Source: Verrucomicrobiota bacterium
GTDB taxonomy: Bacteria > Verrucomicrobiota > Verrucomicrobiia > Limisphaerales > SIBE01
Direction: 5' to 3'
DNA: 32,541 bases
NCBI GenBank assembly: GCA_016209525.1
Contig: JACQWK010000190.1
Coordinates: 1 to 32,541, forward strand
This document shows positions 30,781 to 32,541 of the stretch, piece by piece. The translations under genes and the position numbers were made by a program. The notes beneath the pieces were generated by a model. The model was given only the letters and a program-made list of their open reading frames with translations. It did not search any database and was not told the origin of the DNA. Numbering within the stretch: the stretch's first letter is position 1; each line of letters begins with the position of its first letter.

Positions 30781-30875
30781 GCGTTTGGACTGCGCCGATT
30801 TACCGGCGCTCTTCTGGCAGAGTCGAAGTCGCAGGTGCTTCCAATGCGCCGATAAATCCCGCGCACTCCAGACGC
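30781..30875 (+). repeat. TTTGGAGTGCG-type palindromic element, copy 2
   Basis: Ends GCGTTTGGACTGCG and CGCGCACTCCAGACGC; the inner TCGAAGTCGCAGGTGCTT matches copy 1 exactly. The two copies are in the same orientation, 38 bases apart. Together with copy 1 they fill most of the 329-base gap between the prepilin and amidohydrolase genes, in which no gene was seen. Confidence 0.75.
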
Positions 30876-30967
30876 CGGCACGCTCAGGACAGGCTCTGTC
30901 GCACATTTCGCAGTCCGCGTTTCGGATTGAACTGGCTTGGCCAATCGCGGTATTGATCGTTACACTT

Positions 30968-32332
30968 ATGACACGTTCCCCTCTTCATTCCGCGTCTTGC
31001 CCCTGGTTCGCGGCGTTCTGCCTCACCGCGACAGTCTATCATCTGAACTTGCCAGCGCTCGGTGCAGACTTGCGCGCCGAGGTCCAAACGCGGCTTGGTC
31101 AAGAGTATTCCTCCTTGGACTCGCTCTACAAACATCTTCACGCGCATCCGGAGCTTTCGCTCCAAGAAAAGGAAACCGCCCGACGAATCGCGGATGAACT
31201 GGAGCGGGCCGGCCTGCAAGTCGCCCGCGGCGTGGGCGGCAACGGGGTAGTTGGCGTGCTGCGCAATGGCGCCGGGCCGACGATTCTGGTCCGCACGGAT
31301 CTCGATGCCTTGCCGGTCAAGGAACAAACCGGGCTGCCCTATGCCAGCAAGGCTCAGGCGAAGAACGAACGAGGCGAAACGGTCGATGTCATGCACGCCT
31401 GCGGCCATGATGTCCACATGACCGTCTTCGTCGGCACCGCCCGCGTCTTGGCTCATCTGAAGGATCAATGGCAGGGAACTCTGGTGATGCTTGGCCAACC
31501 GGCCGAAGAACGCGGCAAAGGCGCCCGCTCGATCTTGGCGGCTGGACTCCTCACCACATTTCCAAAGCCCAACTACTGTCTGGCGCTGCACGCCAGCGCC
31601 AATCTCCCGGCCGGCACCGTGGGTCATGTCGAGGGCTTCGCGCTGGCCAACGTCGATTCGGTCAATGTCACCATTCGCGGAGTGGGCGGCCATGGCGCGT
31701 GGCCGCATACCACCAAAGATCCTGTTGTGCTGGCCGCACAGATCATTCTGGCTTTGCAGACCATCGTCAGCAGGGAAACGTCGCCGATCGAACCCGCCGT
31801 GGTGACCGTTGGATCCATTCATGGCGGCACCAAGCACAACATTATTCCGGACGAAGTGAAGCTTCAATTGACTCTTCGCTCGTACTCGGACGACGTTCGG
31901 AAACACACGTTGCAGGCCATCCATCGGATCACGCGAGGCCTCGCCGCGGCGGCCGGATTGCCGGAGGACAAATATCCCTCCGTCGCCTTGGAGGATGAAT
32001 TTACCCCGGCGACATACAATGATCCCGATTTGACCCGGCGCGTAGCTTCGGCCATCCAGAGTTGGCTCGGCGAAGACAAAGTCGTGCCGCAGAAACCGGT
32101 GATGGGAGGGGAGGATTTCGGCGAGTACGGACGGACCGCGGAAAAGATTCCGATCTGCATGTTCTGGCTGGGAACGATTGCGCCGGAAGTTTATCGAGAC
32201 CATCAAGAAACCGGCAAAGCCCTTCCTTCCCTCCACTCCGCACAATTTTATCCGCTCCCGGAACCGTCGATCAAGACCGGCGTGACCGCCATGACGGCAG
32301 CCGTGTTGGATCTGCTGAAACGAGAGCCGTAA
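30968..32332 (+). CDS. Secreted M20-family amidohydrolase (hippurate hydrolase-like)
   Basis: A 454-residue metal-dependent amidohydrolase/peptidase. A signal peptide appears to end near residue 33 (LNLPALGA). Family motifs are RTDLDALP (109-116), MHACGHDVHM (142-151, with Cys145 and His147 as metal ligands), QPAEER (177-182, catalytic Glu), His208 in LALHAS, and the final His in PSLHSAQF. Such enzymes remove acyl groups from amino acids or split dipeptides; an exported one would act on N-acyl amino acids or peptides outside the cytoplasm. The frame is open to 30656, but that part is encoded by palindromic repeats, so the ATG before MTRSPLHS is preferred. No ribosome site is evident. Confidence 0.87.
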   Translation: MTRSPLHSASCPWFAAFCLTATVYHLNLPALGADLRAEVQTRLGQEYSSLDSLYKHLHAHPELSLQEKETARRIADELERAGLQVARGVGGNGVVGVLRNGAGPTILVRTDLDALPVKEQTGLPYASKAQAKNERGETVDVMHACGHDVHMTVFVGTARVLAHLKDQWQGTLVMLGQPAEERGKGARSILAAGLLTTFPKPNYCLALHASANLPAGTVGHVEGFALANVDSVNVTIRGVGGHGAWPHTTKDPVVLAAQIILALQTIVSRETSPIEPAVVTVGSIHGGTKHNIIPDEVKLQLTLRSYSDDVRKHTLQAIHRITRGLAAAAGLPEDKYPSVALEDEFTPATYNDPDLTRRVASAIQSWLGEDKVVPQKPVMGGEDFGEYGRTAEKIPICMFWLGTIAPEVYRDHQETGKALPSLHSAQFYPLPEPSIKTGVTAMTAAVLDLLKREP

Positions 32333-32480
32333 CCGAGCTGCTGCGGCCAGAACTCAAGACACGCACGAGTGTGGTTTTGAACAGGTGGCAACGGAGGGAA
32401 CGGAGAGGGAGAGGCAGGGTCGTTTCCGTGTGGGATCGACCGCGAGCCGCCAGTCTTTTCAACGGACAGTGGACGGGTCT

Positions 32481-32510
32481 CCCTCTCCCCAGGGGAGAGG
32501 GCCGGAGTGA
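32481..32510 (+). repeat. CCCTCTCCCC hairpin arm at the window edge
   Basis: CCCTCTCCCC-a-GGGGAGAGGG is a perfect ten-base hairpin followed by CCGGAGTGA, like the arms of the element at 29649-29777. The preceding stretch after 32333 has a purine-rich run of about 9-base units (near 32385-32415) and no gene. The window ends before another arm is visible. Confidence 0.65.
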
Positions 32511-32541
32511 GGGGAACCAATAAAAACGCGCCTCCTCTCCC

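Noticed and set aside
30884-32245. 453-codon open frame on the minus strand
   Set aside because: It is antisense to a complete M20 amidohydrolase with all motifs; its own translation shows no family pattern.

Overview
The window most likely comes from a bacterium of the Verrucomicrobiota, probably close to the Pedosphaera/Limisphaera group. This is inferred from gene content and style: a prepilin-like protein with an FTLIEL leader and an H-X9-DG motif, large secreted lectin-fold (LamG-like) repeat proteins, and many short palindromic repeats between and even inside genes. No rRNA, tRNA, CRISPR array or transposase gene was seen.

Region 1 (about 1-17.4 kb) is a surface-glycan locus, all on the + strand and mostly packed at operon spacing. 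It starts just after a probable terminator (44-114). It holds two GT4 glycosyltransferases, a glutamine-dependent asparagine synthetase-like amidotransferase, a PglD/NeuD-type acyltransferase, a DegT aminotransferase, a PglC-type phosphoglycosyltransferase and a membrane-bound FlaA1/PglF-type dehydratase. Together the last four form a bacillosamine-type pathway: 4,6-dehydration, amination, N-acylation, then transfer to undecaprenyl phosphate. One GT4 could add the next sugar.

Inside that set, between the acyltransferase and the aminotransferase, sits a seven-gene acyl cassette (5344-13028): ACP, short-chain reductase, a second ACP, AMP-dependent acyl ligase, iron alcohol dehydrogenase, a single-chain fusion of LuxE (acyl-protein synthetase) with LuxC (acyl reductase), and a ketoacyl synthase III. 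This is the best candidate for an undescribed system. It could make a short 3-hydroxyacyl group and/or a fatty aldehyde or alcohol for decorating the glycan or its lipid. The aminotransferase and the dehydratase genes each carry an in-frame insert made of the repeats found elsewhere in the window.

Region 2 (17.4-24.5 kb) looks like decaying or non-coding ground. It has two orphan promoter-to-terminator units, a DUF1579 pseudogene, a transglutaminase-like secreted protein gene whose reading frame is cut by an in-frame TAG near the 5' end, a repeat-rich 1.2-kb gap, and a secreted two-repeat protein gene also cut by an in-frame TAG.

Region 3 (24.5-32.5 kb) encodes a 1502-residue secreted lectin/LamG repeat protein, a prepilin-like protein and a secreted M20 amidohydrolase, separated by several families of palindromic elements. 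The two secreted repeat proteins share an almost duplicated promoter and 200-nt leader and a similar C-terminal module, so they probably belong to one regulon and one export or anchoring route.
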